From assembly GCA_009823505.1 (NCBI GenBank), contig VZQC01006609.1, forward strand, positions 385,517-449,516: a DNA stretch of 64,000 nt. The letters are read 5' to 3'. The notes beneath the pieces are model-generated. The model did not search any database. It was not told where the DNA came from and saw only the letters and a program-made list of their open reading frames with translations. Positions 19,470 through 30,671 of this stretch are shown here, one piece after another (position 1 is the first letter of the stretch; the number at the start of each line of letters is the position of its first letter). A program made the translations under genes and the position numbers. The DNA is from Rhizomys pruinosus. Taxonomy: Eukaryota; Chordata; Mammalia; Rodentia; Spalacidae.

Positions 19470-20000
19470 TTTTCTCTCTTTTGAGATACAGTCCCCAGGC
19501 TAACCTGTAACTCACTGTGTAGCTGAGGCTGACCTTGAACCCCTGATCCTCCTGCCTCTACCTCCTGTAAGGTTCCCAATGACGCACGAGAGGCCAGATC
19601 AGTCCGAACCAAAAGTAAGCAAGGGCAGGCTTTATTCCTGGTATGAGCGCTCCCAGATGAGTTCAGTCACCTTCCCCCTCCCAGATGAGTTCAATCACCT
19701 CCCCCACCTGCCCCAAGGCTGGGTTAGGGAATTTCTATAGAGCAAGGGACGGGGAGTGGTGACATGTAGTAGGGCACTGAAACGCTGCCTTATTAGGTCA
19801 AGTTAAGGACCCATAGGTGGACACTAAGTTCAGGGGTCACTTTGAAATTAGGAACTAGGTGTTAGCTTTGTCTGAGGTAGGCTTTTGGCTAGAAGAGAAG
19901 GGAAGGGACCTCCCAGCCCACACCATCTTGGCCTTTGCCCCAAGCCTCCTGCCTAATACCACCCAAGTGCTGGCAGTATAGGCCTACACCATCATATCCT
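19470..20000 (-). mobile_element. B1-like SINE split by an LTR
   Basis: The 3' part is at 19470-19565 (gagatacagtccccaggct). The remainder resumes at 19962 with caagtgctggcagtatagg. The LTR at 19566-19961 lies between. Confidence 0.65.
19566..19961 (-). mobile_element. Solo ERV LTR inside a B1-like SINE
   Basis: On the minus strand it shows a TATA-like ctctatagaa, a poly-A signal (ccaggaataaagcc) and a U5 ending cattgggaaccttaca. The boundary is supported by the interrupted SINE. The target duplication is not exact. The family is not named; the form is that of a class I/II ERV LTR. Confidence 0.6.
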
Positions 20001-20082
20001 GTTTATGCTATGCTGGAACTTAAACCCAGACCTTTGTGCATGCTAAGCAGGCACTCCACTAACTGAGCCACCTTTCCAGTTC
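20001..20082 (-). mobile_element. ID-like tRNA SINE head
   Basis: Reverse complement: gtggctcagttagtggagtg and tgcttagcatgcacaaagg. With the B1-like unit it may form one old B4. Confidence 0.6.
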
Positions 20083-20185
20083 TTGAAAATTTGAAATCAA
20101 TTTCTGTTCTTTACTTAAGAGATCCCAGATGTTGTCATTTTAATATATAATCAGCATAAAATTGAAGCATGTTACAGTTAAAAAT

Positions 20186-20391
20186 ATTTTATTATTTTTA
20201 TTTTGCATATGAGTGTATTGCCTGCATGTATGTAAGTGCAGCTGTGTCTTGGAACACCCACAGAGGTCAGTAGAGGGTGTCAGATCCCCTGGAAATGGAG
20301 TTAGGGACAGTTGTTAGCTGCCATATGGCTGCTGGGAATTGAACTTGGGTCCTCTGCAAGAGTAGCCAGTGCTCTTAACCCACCAGCCCCA
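20186..20391 (-). mobile_element. B2/B3-type SINE
   Basis: Reverse-complement tail and body, head partly lost. agcatgttacag / agtatgttacat flank it. Confidence 0.88.
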
Positions 20392-20571
20392 GTATGTTAC
20401 ATTTTTACAAGTATACCAGGTGTTGGAATTCAGTGTGAATCTTATGCTTACTCCTTCCATGTTTCAATATGGACACTAAATTTTGATCTGGAGTGTTTGG
20501 TCTGTAGTTAGATTTCAAAAAAGATGGTGATTCACACCTAAGTTTAGTATCAGCATTAAAATTAAAACTAA

Positions 20572-20673
20572 GGGGCTGGAGAGATGGCTCAGTGGTTAAG
20601 AGCGCCTACTGCTCTTGCAGAGGATCTGGGTTCGATTCCCAGCACCCACATGGAGGCTAAGAACCTGCTTTAA
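20572..20673 (+). mobile_element. B2/B3-type SINE, 5' half
   Basis: Head and B box intact. It stops at agaacctgctttaa where a B1 joins. Confidence 0.88.
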
Positions 20674-20862
20674 GTCAGGCGTGGTGGCGCACAACTTTGA
20701 TCCTAGCACTCGGGAGGCAGAGGCAGGTGGATCTCTGTGAGTTCAAGGCCAGCCTGGTGTACAGGGTGAGTTCCAGCCTAGCTGGGGCTATAGGGAGACC
20801 CTGTCTCAAAAAAAAAATTAAAATAATAAAAAAAAAGTAAATAAATAAAATAAAATAAAAAA
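20674..20862 (+). mobile_element. B1 SINE
   Basis: caggcgtggtggcgcac to cctgtctcaaaa, then a long A-rich (aaat)n tail. Confidence 0.93.
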
Positions 20863-20949
20863 TTCCTTGGTTGTAGCACACAGTTCAGTGCTCAGTGGCC
20901 ACAGGTGACTGGCTATGAGATGGGACAACACAGGCCTGAGTGTTAGAAC

Positions 20950-21062
20950 TGAAAACGCTGGAGGCTGAGGCGGGAGGACTGATGACAGTTCAAGGGCAGC
21001 TTGGTCTGCATAGGGAGTCCAGATCAGCTAAGGCTACATGGTGAGACTTGGTCTCAAAAAGT
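20950..21062 (+). mobile_element. Old B1-like monomer
   Basis: ggaggctgaggcgggagg, agcttggtctgcatagg and acttggtctcaaaaag. Confidence 0.65.
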
Positions 21063-21820
21063 AGATGAGTAAACAAACAAACAATGAAACAATAAAACAA
21101 AACAGAACCAAAGAAAGAAGAGAAGAAACAGAAAGTCCCAGATTCTCCCTTGGGGGCGGGTAGTAAAACTGCCATATTTCCTTTCCAGGGGGCCTCCCCC
21201 CTTCCCAAGGACAAGGGGTACTTTTGGTAGTAGCAGAAACTAGACACACAACTTCAGTTATTATGTATCGTGGCCATGGCGGGAGCCAGTGTATTGTTGG
21301 GGATCCCTTGATCTGGGGAAGGAGGTGGTTCACAGTATAGCAGGTGACAAGTGTGTGGTCAGCCTAGGGTAGAGACCCAGGGATTCCCCCATGTGGGTGA
21401 CAATGAAGCATGTTTGGTGCATGCTTGAGAGTTCATAGGAGTGGGCCAGAAGGAGCCGGGGTGGGGAGAGCATGGGCAGCCCAGGAGAGAGGGCACTGAG
21501 CAATGCCACCAGGCCTGTGGAGGTGAGAGTCCCGTAAGGAGAGACCATGTGGGGCCGCAGTGGGCTGCAGGGGCCCGGAGCGGTCTAGAGGGGTAGATGG
21601 CAAGGCCTGCATGGTTGTGACAGCTAGTTCCCAGCTCCACTCAATGCGGAAGGAATGGATGTCGTACTTTGACACCACCCTGGGATGTAATGCTGCCTTC
21701 CACCAACAGGGGGCAGGGCACCCTCAGGAAATGATTCAGGCTCTTTGTAGCTCTGCAAGGAAGGCCAAGCCCTGGGTTAGGCCTTTTTTTATCTCACTGG
21801 ATGTTTTCTGAGCTTCAGGT
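21063..21820. other. Unique sequence, no gene recognised
   Basis: Several short overlapping frames on both strands share no family signature. No repeat recognised. Confidence 0.5.
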
Positions 21821-22194
21821 TGAGACACGGCTAATCTTGGTTATCAACTTGACACACCTGGGAACCTCAGTTGAAAAATTTCTTTCATCAGATTGGTTTG
21901 TGGGCAGGTCTGTGAGGCATTTTCTTAATTGCTAATTGATATAGGAGGCTACAGCCCACTGTGAGTTGTGCCATTCCTGGGCAGGTGTCATCCCTGGGCT
22001 GTAGCAAGACAGGGAAGCAGGACAGCAAACAGCATTCCTTCGTGGTTTCTATTTCAAGTTCTTCCCTCGACTTCCTGTCTTGGTTTCCCTAGGGGATGGA
22101 CAGTAGTAACCTGTAAGCCAAATAAGCACTTTCCTGCCCCAAGTTGGTTTTGGTCAGTGTTTTAATCACAGCAACATAAAAGCAAACTAGGACA
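21821..22194 (+). mobile_element. MaLR (ORR1-like) solo LTR
   Basis: gttatcaacttgacacacc, the shared core gccattcctgggcagg, ccaaataagcac in the poly-A position, and an end at caaactaggaca. More diverged than 7666-8073. Confidence 0.78.
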
Positions 22195-22495
22195 TGGGTG
22201 AGCTACAAAGAACCCCATCCTTTGCAGGCTGTGTCCCTAGAACGTGGGGACTCCCTGGAGGCAGTGAGTTCCAGCTGCAGAGAGGCCAGAGCAGGAGGAC
22301 TGTTTCCCAGAGGGGCTGATTCTAGAGCTGTCTATCATCAGGGTCCCCAGAGTGCCACTCAGAGGCAGGGGTAAGGAGGTGAGACCTAGCCTGAGTGATG
22401 GCTTGCTGACTGGCCCTGTATACTGGAGTACAGGGGACTAGAGGCAAGGCAGATAGGCTGGAAGCCACCTGACAAGTGCACCCTGGTGTAGCAGA
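22195..22495. other. Unique sequence left of the CA-rich tract
   Basis: No repeat or exon recognised. Confidence 0.45.
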
Positions 22496-23282
22496 CACGG
22501 ACACACACACACACACACACACACAAGATATAGACATAGACAGAAAGACACACACACATACATACCCCAGATACAGACACAAAGACAGATACAGACACAC
22601 AGACACACATAGACACAGACACACACACACATATCCCAGATACAGACACACAGACACAGACACAGACACAGACACACACACACACACACACACCAGATAT
22701 AGACACAGACAGACAGAAAGACACACACACATACATACCCCAGATACAGACACAAAGACAGATACAGACACACAGACACACATAGACACAGACACACACA
22801 CACATATCCCAGATACAGAAACATAGACACACAGATACACACAGACACAATCACACATACCCAGATACAGACACATGGACAAAGACAGACAGAAAGACAC
22901 ACACATACATACCCCGGCTATAGACACAGACACATACACACAGACACATACATACGCCAGATACAGACACATATACACACAGACACAGACACCAACACAC
23001 ACACACACACACCCCAGATACAGACACATAGACCCACAGACGTGTGTACAACAGACACATACACACCCCCCCCAGATATAGACACATAGACACAGACACA
23101 CAAACAGACACACATACATCTCCCAGATATAGACACATATACACACAGACACAGACACCAACACACACACACATACATACCCCAGATATAGACACATAGA
23201 CAGACACAAACACACACACACACACACACCCCAGATACGAACACACAGACGTGCACATACCCCCCCCCCCACGCACTCACAC
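22496..23282. repeat. CA-rich satellite-like tract with ~168-bp order
   Basis: Variants of (ac)n, agatacagacac and agacacag. A larger unit recurs: agatatagac at 22526 and 22695 and agatacagac at 22862, followed by the same order of motifs. ccagata...acacatatacacac recurs at 22957 and 23123. The cysteine-rich frames read from it are low-complexity artefacts. Confidence 0.9.
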
Positions 23283-23409
23283 ACAAGGCTGGCATGTAGC
23301 TCAGCTGGTAGACTGCCTTCCTGGCACACACGAGGCCCTGGCTTCCATCTCTAGCAACACATTAAACAAACAAACAAACAAATAAATAGATAAATAACAA
23401 CTAAATAAA
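23283..23409 (+). mobile_element. ID SINE
   Basis: catgtagctcagctggtag (A-box region), gaggccctggcttcc and a (caaa)n / (taaa)n tail. Confidence 0.75.
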
Positions 23410-23415
23410 TAAGTG

Positions 23416-23737
23416 GGGGCTGGAGATAGGACTTGTCAGTTGAGATGCTTGCTGTTCTTTCTGGGGCCTGAGCTAGGACTTGTCAGTTGAGATGCTTGCT
23501 GTTCTTTCTGGGGCCTGAGCTAGGACTTGTCAGTTGACATGCTCGCTGTTCTTTCTGGGGCCTGAGCTCAGTGCTGGAGCTAGGACTTGTCAGTTGACAT
23601 GCTTGCTGTTCTTTCTGGGGCCTGAGCTAGGACTTGTCAGTTGACATGCTTGCTGTTCTTTCTGGGGCCTGAGCTCGGTTCTCAGCCTCCACATCTGGTG
23701 GCTTGCAATGACCTCTAACTCCAGCTCGAGGGGATCT
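23416..23737 (+). mobile_element. Old B2-type SINE with tandemly amplified head
   Basis: ggggctggagataggac starts the head. After five 47-bp units the normal body resumes (ggttctcagcctccaca, tctaactccagctcgag). Confidence 0.7.
23427..23674 (+). repeat. 47-bp tandem repeat, five copies
   Basis: Units start taggacttgtcagttga at 23427, 23474, 23521, 23581 and 23628. A 13-base insert follows the third copy. Confidence 0.95.
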
Positions 23738-25898
23738 GTTGCCGTTATTTGGGCTTCAAGGGTGTCCCTTCCATGTTCTCCGCTGTCCAGGCAGTGCACT
23801 GGCTAAGGCCTGACTGTCCTCCTCTAGGAAGCAGGCACCTGGGTCCAGCTCTGGGTCCCATGGTTTTGCAGAGAGATGCAATAATCTGTTGGCTTCTCTT
23901 GAGGGCTGGAGAGCCCTGAGTGGCCAGGTTCATCATTCACCGAGGCCTGAGTTAGACTTCTACACGCCCAGATGACAGGCTGCAGGAGTCCTGGCTCCTG
24001 TGCTAGAGGGCCCCTAGTGGTGTCCTAATTCCAAAGACCCCGAGGGTGATGGATGAGCTTGCCCAGGTGCCTGGCAGCATGAGGCTCTGCCGTGCCCTTC
24101 TGCTACTCCACTGCCCATTCACATGAGGGGCCTGGGGGGGATTTCCCAGCTCTGGTGCCCTCTGGTAGGCTGGACTCAGAGAGTAGACCCCAGTTCTTAG
24201 CGATCAGAGGGTACCATGGGGATTGTCCGACCCAGCCTCACCCCCAGGGGCCAGGTGAGGAGGACAGAGTGGCGGGAGGGAGGGACCTTCCACTGGGAGT
24301 TCCTCAGCATTTTTCTGTATAGCCACTTAGGAGCAGGGGAGAGAAGTGGGGTCTTGGAGCAGAGTGGCCTTCACCTTGTCCCTCCCCCTCCAGGCAGATG
24401 TCTTAGGACCGGTTCTTCCTCCCTCTACAGGTATGAGGCCCACTCGGGCCTCCCCGACTCTTCAAATATGAATTCCGGCTCTGTTGCTGATTTGCTGCGT
24501 GGCTCTGGTTAGGACGGGCTAACATTCCTGGGGATCTCAGAACCACGGAGATCAGCGCTTCTCTGTGGCTTTTTCTCAACCTCCTGGCAACAAGGGGAAG
24601 CTTAATGCAGAAGCGCTTGAAAATGCTTAGAGGAAAGGTTGCCTATAAACGAAAGAGATTATTAACAGTGCTCACTAATCACACTGAAAGCGACACAGCC
24701 TTGAAGATGGGTGGGGAGAGCTACCCCTGTCCGTGGGCGCAGCTCCTGGCCCGGCCTCCTCTGGGCTCCAGCTGACATCCTGTCTGCAGTTTACTGGCTT
24801 TGCCAGCGTGAACTGGCCTCTAATTAGCTTCCCCATAGTGTGTCTAGGATGCGGCGGCAGGGCACAGGCTGTAAGACTGAAGCTTCTCGAAGGCCGGGTG
24901 GGGCTGGGAACACATCACTGCCCCAGTTCCCAGCATCCTCACCAGGGCTGTCTTTCCTTTCTAGGTCTCAGAAAAGTGGCATGGCATCCTGGGAGGCATG
25001 ACCTGGACCACCACTCAGTCTACCGGAAAGCCTAGTGTTGGCATATCAAGGCCACTGCACATGCTCCTGGGCCTTTAATTTTGAGCTCGGGGACCCACTG
25101 GGTATTTTGTCTGTGATCAGGTCCTCTGTCTGTGGCCAGTAGTCAGTGGACACGTGTGACTTGGAGCTGACCCCGGTCTGATCCTGCTACAGGGAGGCAC
25201 TGAAGCACAACATATTGGCTCCTGTCCTGCAGGCCCTGCTGGGCTGCAGGACGTCCCTTAGCCTCACCAGCAAGCAGGCCACGGTCCTGTGGTTGCCGTT
25301 TTACACCCTTGCCGAGGCCCATAGGAATTCTTCCCATCCGGCTCTCTCCACTGCCTCCTCCTTAGAGAGTTCTCACTTCGTTTCCATCTCACCACAAGAC
25401 CTATTTTTAACTTTCGGCCTTGGGGGAGGGGAGGAAGCATGGTGGTCATGAGCTCACTCTCCCGCCCTGCTCCCCCTCCCCCCTGCTTTTCTTTCTTCCA
25501 TTCTCACTCTCCTCCAATATTCTGCCCCCGACTCCGACCCTCCTTCAGCCCTCCCGTCCTTGCCTCTCCTGCCTCTGCTCTCCTCTTAAGGAGGTCTGCC
25601 CCTCCCCAAGCTATCTCTTTGCACTGCCCCTCCCAAGTCCCAAGGTGGCAGCAGTTGGCCATGGTGCCCGTTCCTGTCACAAGACCCCCTGAGCACCGGC
25701 GACTAGTGATTGTTACACAGCTGCAGCAGCCACTAGTGGCCACACCTTCCTCCTGGAACCTGACCTTGTCACGGTATCTGAGACCTTGAGTTTTTCAGGT
25801 CTCTCCCACCCCTTCCATTAACTGGTGGTCTTGGCTGGTGACTTGGGAGTTTGGGGTGCCTGCCCTCCTCCTGGCTAGGCAGCACCTTGTTTTTCTTT
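23738..25898. other. Unique GC-rich sequence with a candidate conserved block
   Basis: No gene recognised. 24590-24850 contains an AT-rich island (cctataaacgaaagagatta, cctctaattagcttcc) that looks non-repetitive and regulatory-like. 25450-25620 is pyrimidine-rich. Confidence 0.4.
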
Positions 25899-26100
25899 TT
25901 AAAGATTTGTTTTTATTTGTGTCTGTGGGAGTGCATGCCACCTATGTGCAGGTGCCAGCAGATGCCAGAAGAGGGCGCTGAATCCCCTGGAGTTGGAGCT
26001 ATGGACGGCTGTTAGCTATCTGACGTGGGTGCTGGGAATGAATTCAGTTTCTCCAGAAAAGCAGCAAATACTCTTAATAACTGAGCATCTCTGTAGTCCT
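25899..26100 (-). mobile_element. B3-type SINE
   Basis: gccagaagagggcgctgaat, gttagctatctgacgtgggt and a weak head. Diverged. Confidence 0.75.
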
Positions 26101-26416
26101 GCATTCCTGTTTTTCAGAAGGGGCTGATTTACCCTGGGGTCAGAGATGTATATGTGTGACATGGCTTGGCCAGGCTGGACCCTGTCTTGGTTTCTGCGTG
26201 ATAGAAGCAAGTCTTCTTTCAATGGACGCAGCTGAGGCCTTGTCTTTGTCTGGAGTCTTGGCCATTGCATAGAGGGCCCAGTCGAGGGAGGAAAACAGCC
26301 AGGTATGGGAGGACAGTCCCAAGACCCCCGGAGCCCCCGGCCCTGACTGACCTCAGTCTGATGCTTTTCTCTCAAGCTGTCTGGACTTTTCACTCATTGC
26401 TTTTTGAGACTTTTTG
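26101..26416. other. Unique sequence
   Basis: No repeat or exon recognised. Confidence 0.45.
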
Positions 26417-26620
26417 AGTATTTATTTTCATTTTATGTGTACGCGTGTATAACCTGCATGTATGTAAGTGCACCATATGCAGGAAGCCAGAGAGGATGTC
26501 GGATACTCTAGAAGTGGGGTTACAGACAGTTGTTAGCCACCATGTGGGTGCTGGGAACCAAACCCAGGTCCTCTGCAAGAGCAGCCCATGCTCTTAACCA
26601 CTGAGCCATCTCTCTGGCCT
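26417..26620 (-). mobile_element. B2/B3-type SINE
   Basis: Reverse-complement tail (ttattttcattttatgtg), body and head (gagccatctctctggcc). Confidence 0.88.
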
Positions 26621-26831
26621 CTTACTTGTCATTTTTAATTGCCTATTTCCTGACTGACCCCTCAGGCTCAGGTTGGCTTCCGTATCCAGTCCACCCTACC
26701 CCTGTGGTCTCCCCTGTCCCCTCAAGCCCCAAATCCCCAGCATGGCCTGCACTCAGGACTTCAGACCTCTGTCACCAGCCACCCTGAACTCTGTGGATGG
26801 CAACCTGTGAAGGCACTCAGAACACAGTGCG

Positions 26832-27265
26832 AGGTGCTGGAGAGCTGTCTCAGTTGGCAAGCCTTTTGGCGGCACAAAATGAGGATCGGGTTCTATACTT
26901 AGAGCCACGTGATTTTTTTTTCCCTTTTTCTGGTGTTTTTGAGACAAGGTCTTCCTATAGCCCCAGCTGGCCTGGAACTCACTTTGTAGACCAGGCTGGC
27001 CTTGAACTCAAAGAGATCTGCCTGCCTCTGCCTCCTGTGTGCTGGGATTAAAGGTGTGCACCACCAGGCCGGTTTGTTTTTTTAAGAAAGCCTAGCACTG
27101 TGGGCACGCACCTGTAATCCTAGCATTGGGTAGGCAAAGAGAGGAGGGTCTCTGGGCTTTGCTGGCTGGCCAGCCTCGCCAACTTGGCAAGCTCCAGGCT
27201 CAAGGAGAGACCTTGTAGTAAAAAATAAGATAAGGTGGAGAGCAACTGAAGAGACCCAGAAATAT
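26832..27265 (+). mobile_element. B4 SINE split by a B1
   Basis: The tRNA-like head is at 26832-26924. The B1-like middle (acctgtaatcctagcattg) and 3' body resume after the B1 at 26925-27082. The CA-rich tail follows. Confidence 0.7.
26925..27082 (-). mobile_element. B1 SINE nested in B4
   Basis: T-rich start, gagacaaggtcttcc and accaccaggccggttt in reverse complement. Confidence 0.9.
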
Positions 27266-27450
27266 GTACACACACAGACACACACACACAGAAACACATA
27301 CAGACACACACAGGCACACACATAGACACACACAGGCACACACACTCACACACAGATACACACACAGACACACACACAGGCACACACACAGATACACACA
27401 CAGACACACATACAGACACATACACACCCACAGACACTCACACACAAGCC
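27266..27450. repeat. CA-rich repeat, extended B4 tail
   Basis: (ac)n mixed with agacac, aggcac and agatac motifs, similar in type to 22496-23282 but shorter. Confidence 0.9.
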
Positions 27451-27535
27451 ATATTGTGTCCTACGTGAAATAACCTCTAACCTTTGTCTTCTTCGACTTT
27501 CTGGTGTAGGATTAATGTCCTCATTGCATCCTTCC

Positions 27536-28745
27536 ATCTACCCAGTTGCCCATCCCTCCATCCATCCATCCATCCACCAACACACACGTCTATCCATCTA
27601 CCCATTGACTTACTCTATCCATCCATCCATCCACCCACCCAGCAACACACGCGTCTATCCATCTACCTATTGACTTACTCTATTCACCCATACATCCATC
27701 CATCTGTCCACCAACATACATCTGTCCATCTACCTATCGACTTACTCTATCCATCCACCCATCCACCCATTTATCCATCCACAATACACACGTCTATCCA
27801 TCTACCTATCGACTTACTCCATCCATCCATCCATCCATCCATCTATCCACCAACACATGCATCTATCCATCTACCTATTAACTTACTCTGTCCATCCATC
27901 CACCCATCCATCCATCCATCCATCCACCAACACATGCATCTATCCATCTACCTATCAACTTACTCTGTCCATCCATCCACCCATCCACCCATCCATTCAT
28001 CCATCCACTCACCCATCCATCCATCCATCCATCCAGCCATCCAGCCATCCAGCCATCCGTCCACCAACATGTGTCTATCCATCTACTTATCAACTTACTC
28101 TGTCCATCCATCCATTCATCCTTCCACCCACCCATCCATCCATCCACCCATCCATCCACCCATCCACCCATCCACCCATCCATCCATCCACCAACACATG
28201 CATCTATCCATCTACCTATCAACTTACTCTGTCCTCCCATCCACCCATCCACCCATCCATCCACCCATCCATCCATCCATCCATCCATCCATCCACCCAT
28301 CCATCCATCCATCTACCCATCCATCCATTCACCCATCCACCCATCCACCCATCCATCCGTCCACCAACACATTCATTTATCCATCTACCTATTGACTTAC
28401 TCTGTCCTCCCGTCCACCCATCCATCCATCCACCCATCCATCCATCCACCCATCCATCCATCCACCCATCCATCCATCCACCCATCCATCCATCCACCCA
28501 TCCATCCATCCATCCATCCATCCATCCATCCATCCATCCATCCATCCATCCATCCATCCATCCATCCATCCACCCATCCATCCATCCCTCCATCCGTCCG
28601 TCCACCAACACACGCATCTATCCATCTACCTATCAACTTACTCTTTCCATCCATCCACCCACCCACCCATCCATCCATCCATCCATCCACTCATCCACCC
28701 ATCCATCCATCCGCCCATCCATCCATCCACCCATCCATCCATCCC
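27536..28745. repeat. (CATC)n tract with interspersed ~40-bp landmark
   Basis: catc/caccc runs are broken ten times by a conserved segment ending acttactc (ttactc at 27610, 27675, 27742, 27814, 27883, 27960, 28095, 28224, 28397, 28638). The catc spacer grows from left to right. Long frames on both strands are low-complexity artefacts. Confidence 0.95.
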
Positions 28746-28774
28746 CTCTTCTTATCAACAGTGACACTAGTAAC

Positions 28775-28890
28775 AGCTGTGTTTACCAAGCACCTGCTTG
28801 GTTTCAAGTGCTGTTCTGATTAACTTCCACACACTGACTCACACACACGCAAACCTATGGAGAGACGAGGAGGCAAGCCCAGTGTACTAG
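28775..28890 (+). mobile_element. Possible MIR/L2-like fragment
   Basis: ccaagcacctgcttgg, caagtgctgttctgattaac and ggagagacgaggaggcaag follow a MIR-like order. Weak. Confidence 0.4.
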
Positions 28891-30065
28891 GGTTAGTACA
28901 CAGAGTGTTGGATGCCTGCTGCTCTGGCTGGAGGCCTGGGAGTCATCTCTAGCTTCTTCCTGACCTACTTGTCACCACTTCCAGCTGGCTTGGCCTCCCA
29001 AATCGTTCTGAATCTGGCCTGACTCTGTGCTAACTCAGAACAGCTTTCTGAGCTCAGAGCTGTGGCCTCTAGTCTCTGTGGCCCAAATCCTTGTCCCCTG
29101 ACCTGATGGCTAGCCCTCTCTGAGTACCAGGCCAAGGCAGAGAGCTGGGCCTGGTTGGGAACAGTCCCCTGGGGTGTGGGGTTGAGGCTGCATGGTCTTG
29201 TCTTTTACCACCACAACCCCAGTACACCCTGTACCGGGCTCAGAGCAAGTGCTTATTAACAGTTGAGGGTGGAGGAGAGCCCTGAGAGTCAGCTTGAGAC
29301 CTCCTTCCCCCCACTGCCCCAGGGTTCTGAGCGAACTTGGAGTTGGTTATGGCTTTGAGGTTTGCTAAGCACCTCCTGTCCCAGGTGCTTTCTCCCTAAG
29401 TTAGCTCTGCCCCAGGGTGGCTGAGGTGGCTCTACCCATTCTTGCTGCCAGGTGTGATGAGGGCCACTTCAAACACAGTCAAATGCCCCAGGGCCTATCT
29501 CTGAGACTCTGCCAGCTGCCCCCTTTGACAGCTATGGGTGGAGAATGCCTGGAGTTAGGGAGGGTGGGGGCTGTGTGCTGCTATGCCATGCCCAGGCCAC
29601 CTTTCATGGTCTACTGTGGTGTGTCTGGCAGCCTGGGGCTCTTCATGGCTCTGTAGGAAGAGGCTCCTGAGGCCATGATGGGTTCGGCTGTCTGAGCTGC
29701 CTATGGGTCTTGGGTGAGCCCAGATGCTTGGCTGTGTCAAGGTGGGGGCAGGGCACTGAGAGGGACAAGTGGGGAAGACACCCCATGTGTGCCAGGGCTC
29801 AGTGTGGGCTGGAGCCACCAACAGCCAGGCGTGTGGCACCCCTGGGGGATACCACATAGACGTCCTTTCTAGAGAAGATTCTCAGGGCTGTGGCTGTCAG
29901 CCAGCCCCACTGTGGCATCTTTTAAACACTTCTCTGCCTCTCCCTAGGCTGTCAGGTCATTGTTAGAGCTGAGGGGTCCTAGAGTTGGGCCGTATTTGGG
30001 AAGAAGGGCCCCCATGGCCAGTGTTTAACTGAGAAGTTCTCAGAGACTAGGGTTTATATCTTATT
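28891..30065. other. Unique GC-rich sequence
   Basis: No gene recognised. ggctcagagcaagtgctt near 29228 may be a small MIR tail. Confidence 0.45.
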
Positions 30066-30303
30066 TTTTTTTTACATTTTTATTTACTTTTATGTGTATG
30101 AGTGTACTGTCTACATGTAGGTCTGTGCACCCGTATCGCGCAATGCTGCGGAGGTCAGAAGACGGTGTCGGATTCCCCTGGAACTGGAGTTCTCCTGGAA
30201 TTGGAGTTACAGATGGTCAACTGCCATGTGGGTGCTGGGGATCGAACCCGGGTCCTCTGCAAGAGCGGTCGGCGCTCTTAACCGCTAGGCCATCCCTCTA
30301 GCC
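30066..30303 (-). mobile_element. B2/B3-type SINE, young duplicated form
   Basis: Complete, with the 17-nt duplication. agggtttatatcttat at 30049 and agggcttatatcttat at 30305 are the target duplication. Confidence 0.95.
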
Positions 30304-30384
30304 CTAGGGCTTATATCTTATAGGACCTTCCCACCCCCATGACTTACAGGCTGAGGAAGGTTCTGTTCCTCAGGTATCACCCAT

Positions 30385-30604
30385 CTTTTTTTCAGACAGG
30401 GTCTCTTATTGGCTTGGAGTTCGCCAAGCAGGGTAGGCTGGCTGGCCAGTGGGCCCCAGGTCCTCCTGTGTCCACCTCCCTGGCACTGGAATCACAAGCA
30501 TGCAGCACCATGATGAATGCTTTTGTATGTGGCTTCTGGGGACTAATCTCAGATCCAGTGCTTACAAGGCAAACTTTTAACCAGCCGAGCCATCTACTCA
30601 GCCC
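30385..30604 (-). mobile_element. B4 SINE
   Basis: cagacagggtctcttattgg, aggctggctggccagtggg and an ID-like head (agccgagccatctactcagc) in reverse complement. Confidence 0.8.
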
Positions 30605-30647
30605 TGTCTCATTTCTTTACCTCCTTGCCAGCCCTGGGAAGACAGGG

Positions 30648-30671
30648 CCCCCCCCGCCCCCCGCCCCCCGC
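30648..30671 (-). repeat. C-rich run, G-quadruplex-capable on minus strand
   Basis: Runs of six or more C separated by single G. The minus strand has G runs able to form a quadruplex. Confidence 0.6.

Larger units (their letters stand above)
20392..20945 (+). mobile_element. Possible old hAT DNA-transposon remnant, split
   Basis: attaaaattaaaactaa before and cagttcagtgctcagtggcc after the B2/B1 pair (20572-20862) recall a hAT-type MER element. Weak; family uncertain. Confidence 0.3.

Noticed and set aside
22322..23329. 335-codon cysteine/valine-rich frame (minus) and overlapping frames
   Set aside because: It reads through CA-rich tandem repeat, and all frames are open because the repeat lacks stops. 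No domain, and composition is set by the repeat.
27484..28823. Frames over 300 codons rich in His, Pro, Ser and Ile (plus) or Trp, Met, Asp and Gly (minus)
   Set aside because: A tetranucleotide repeat has open frames on both strands. Not coding.
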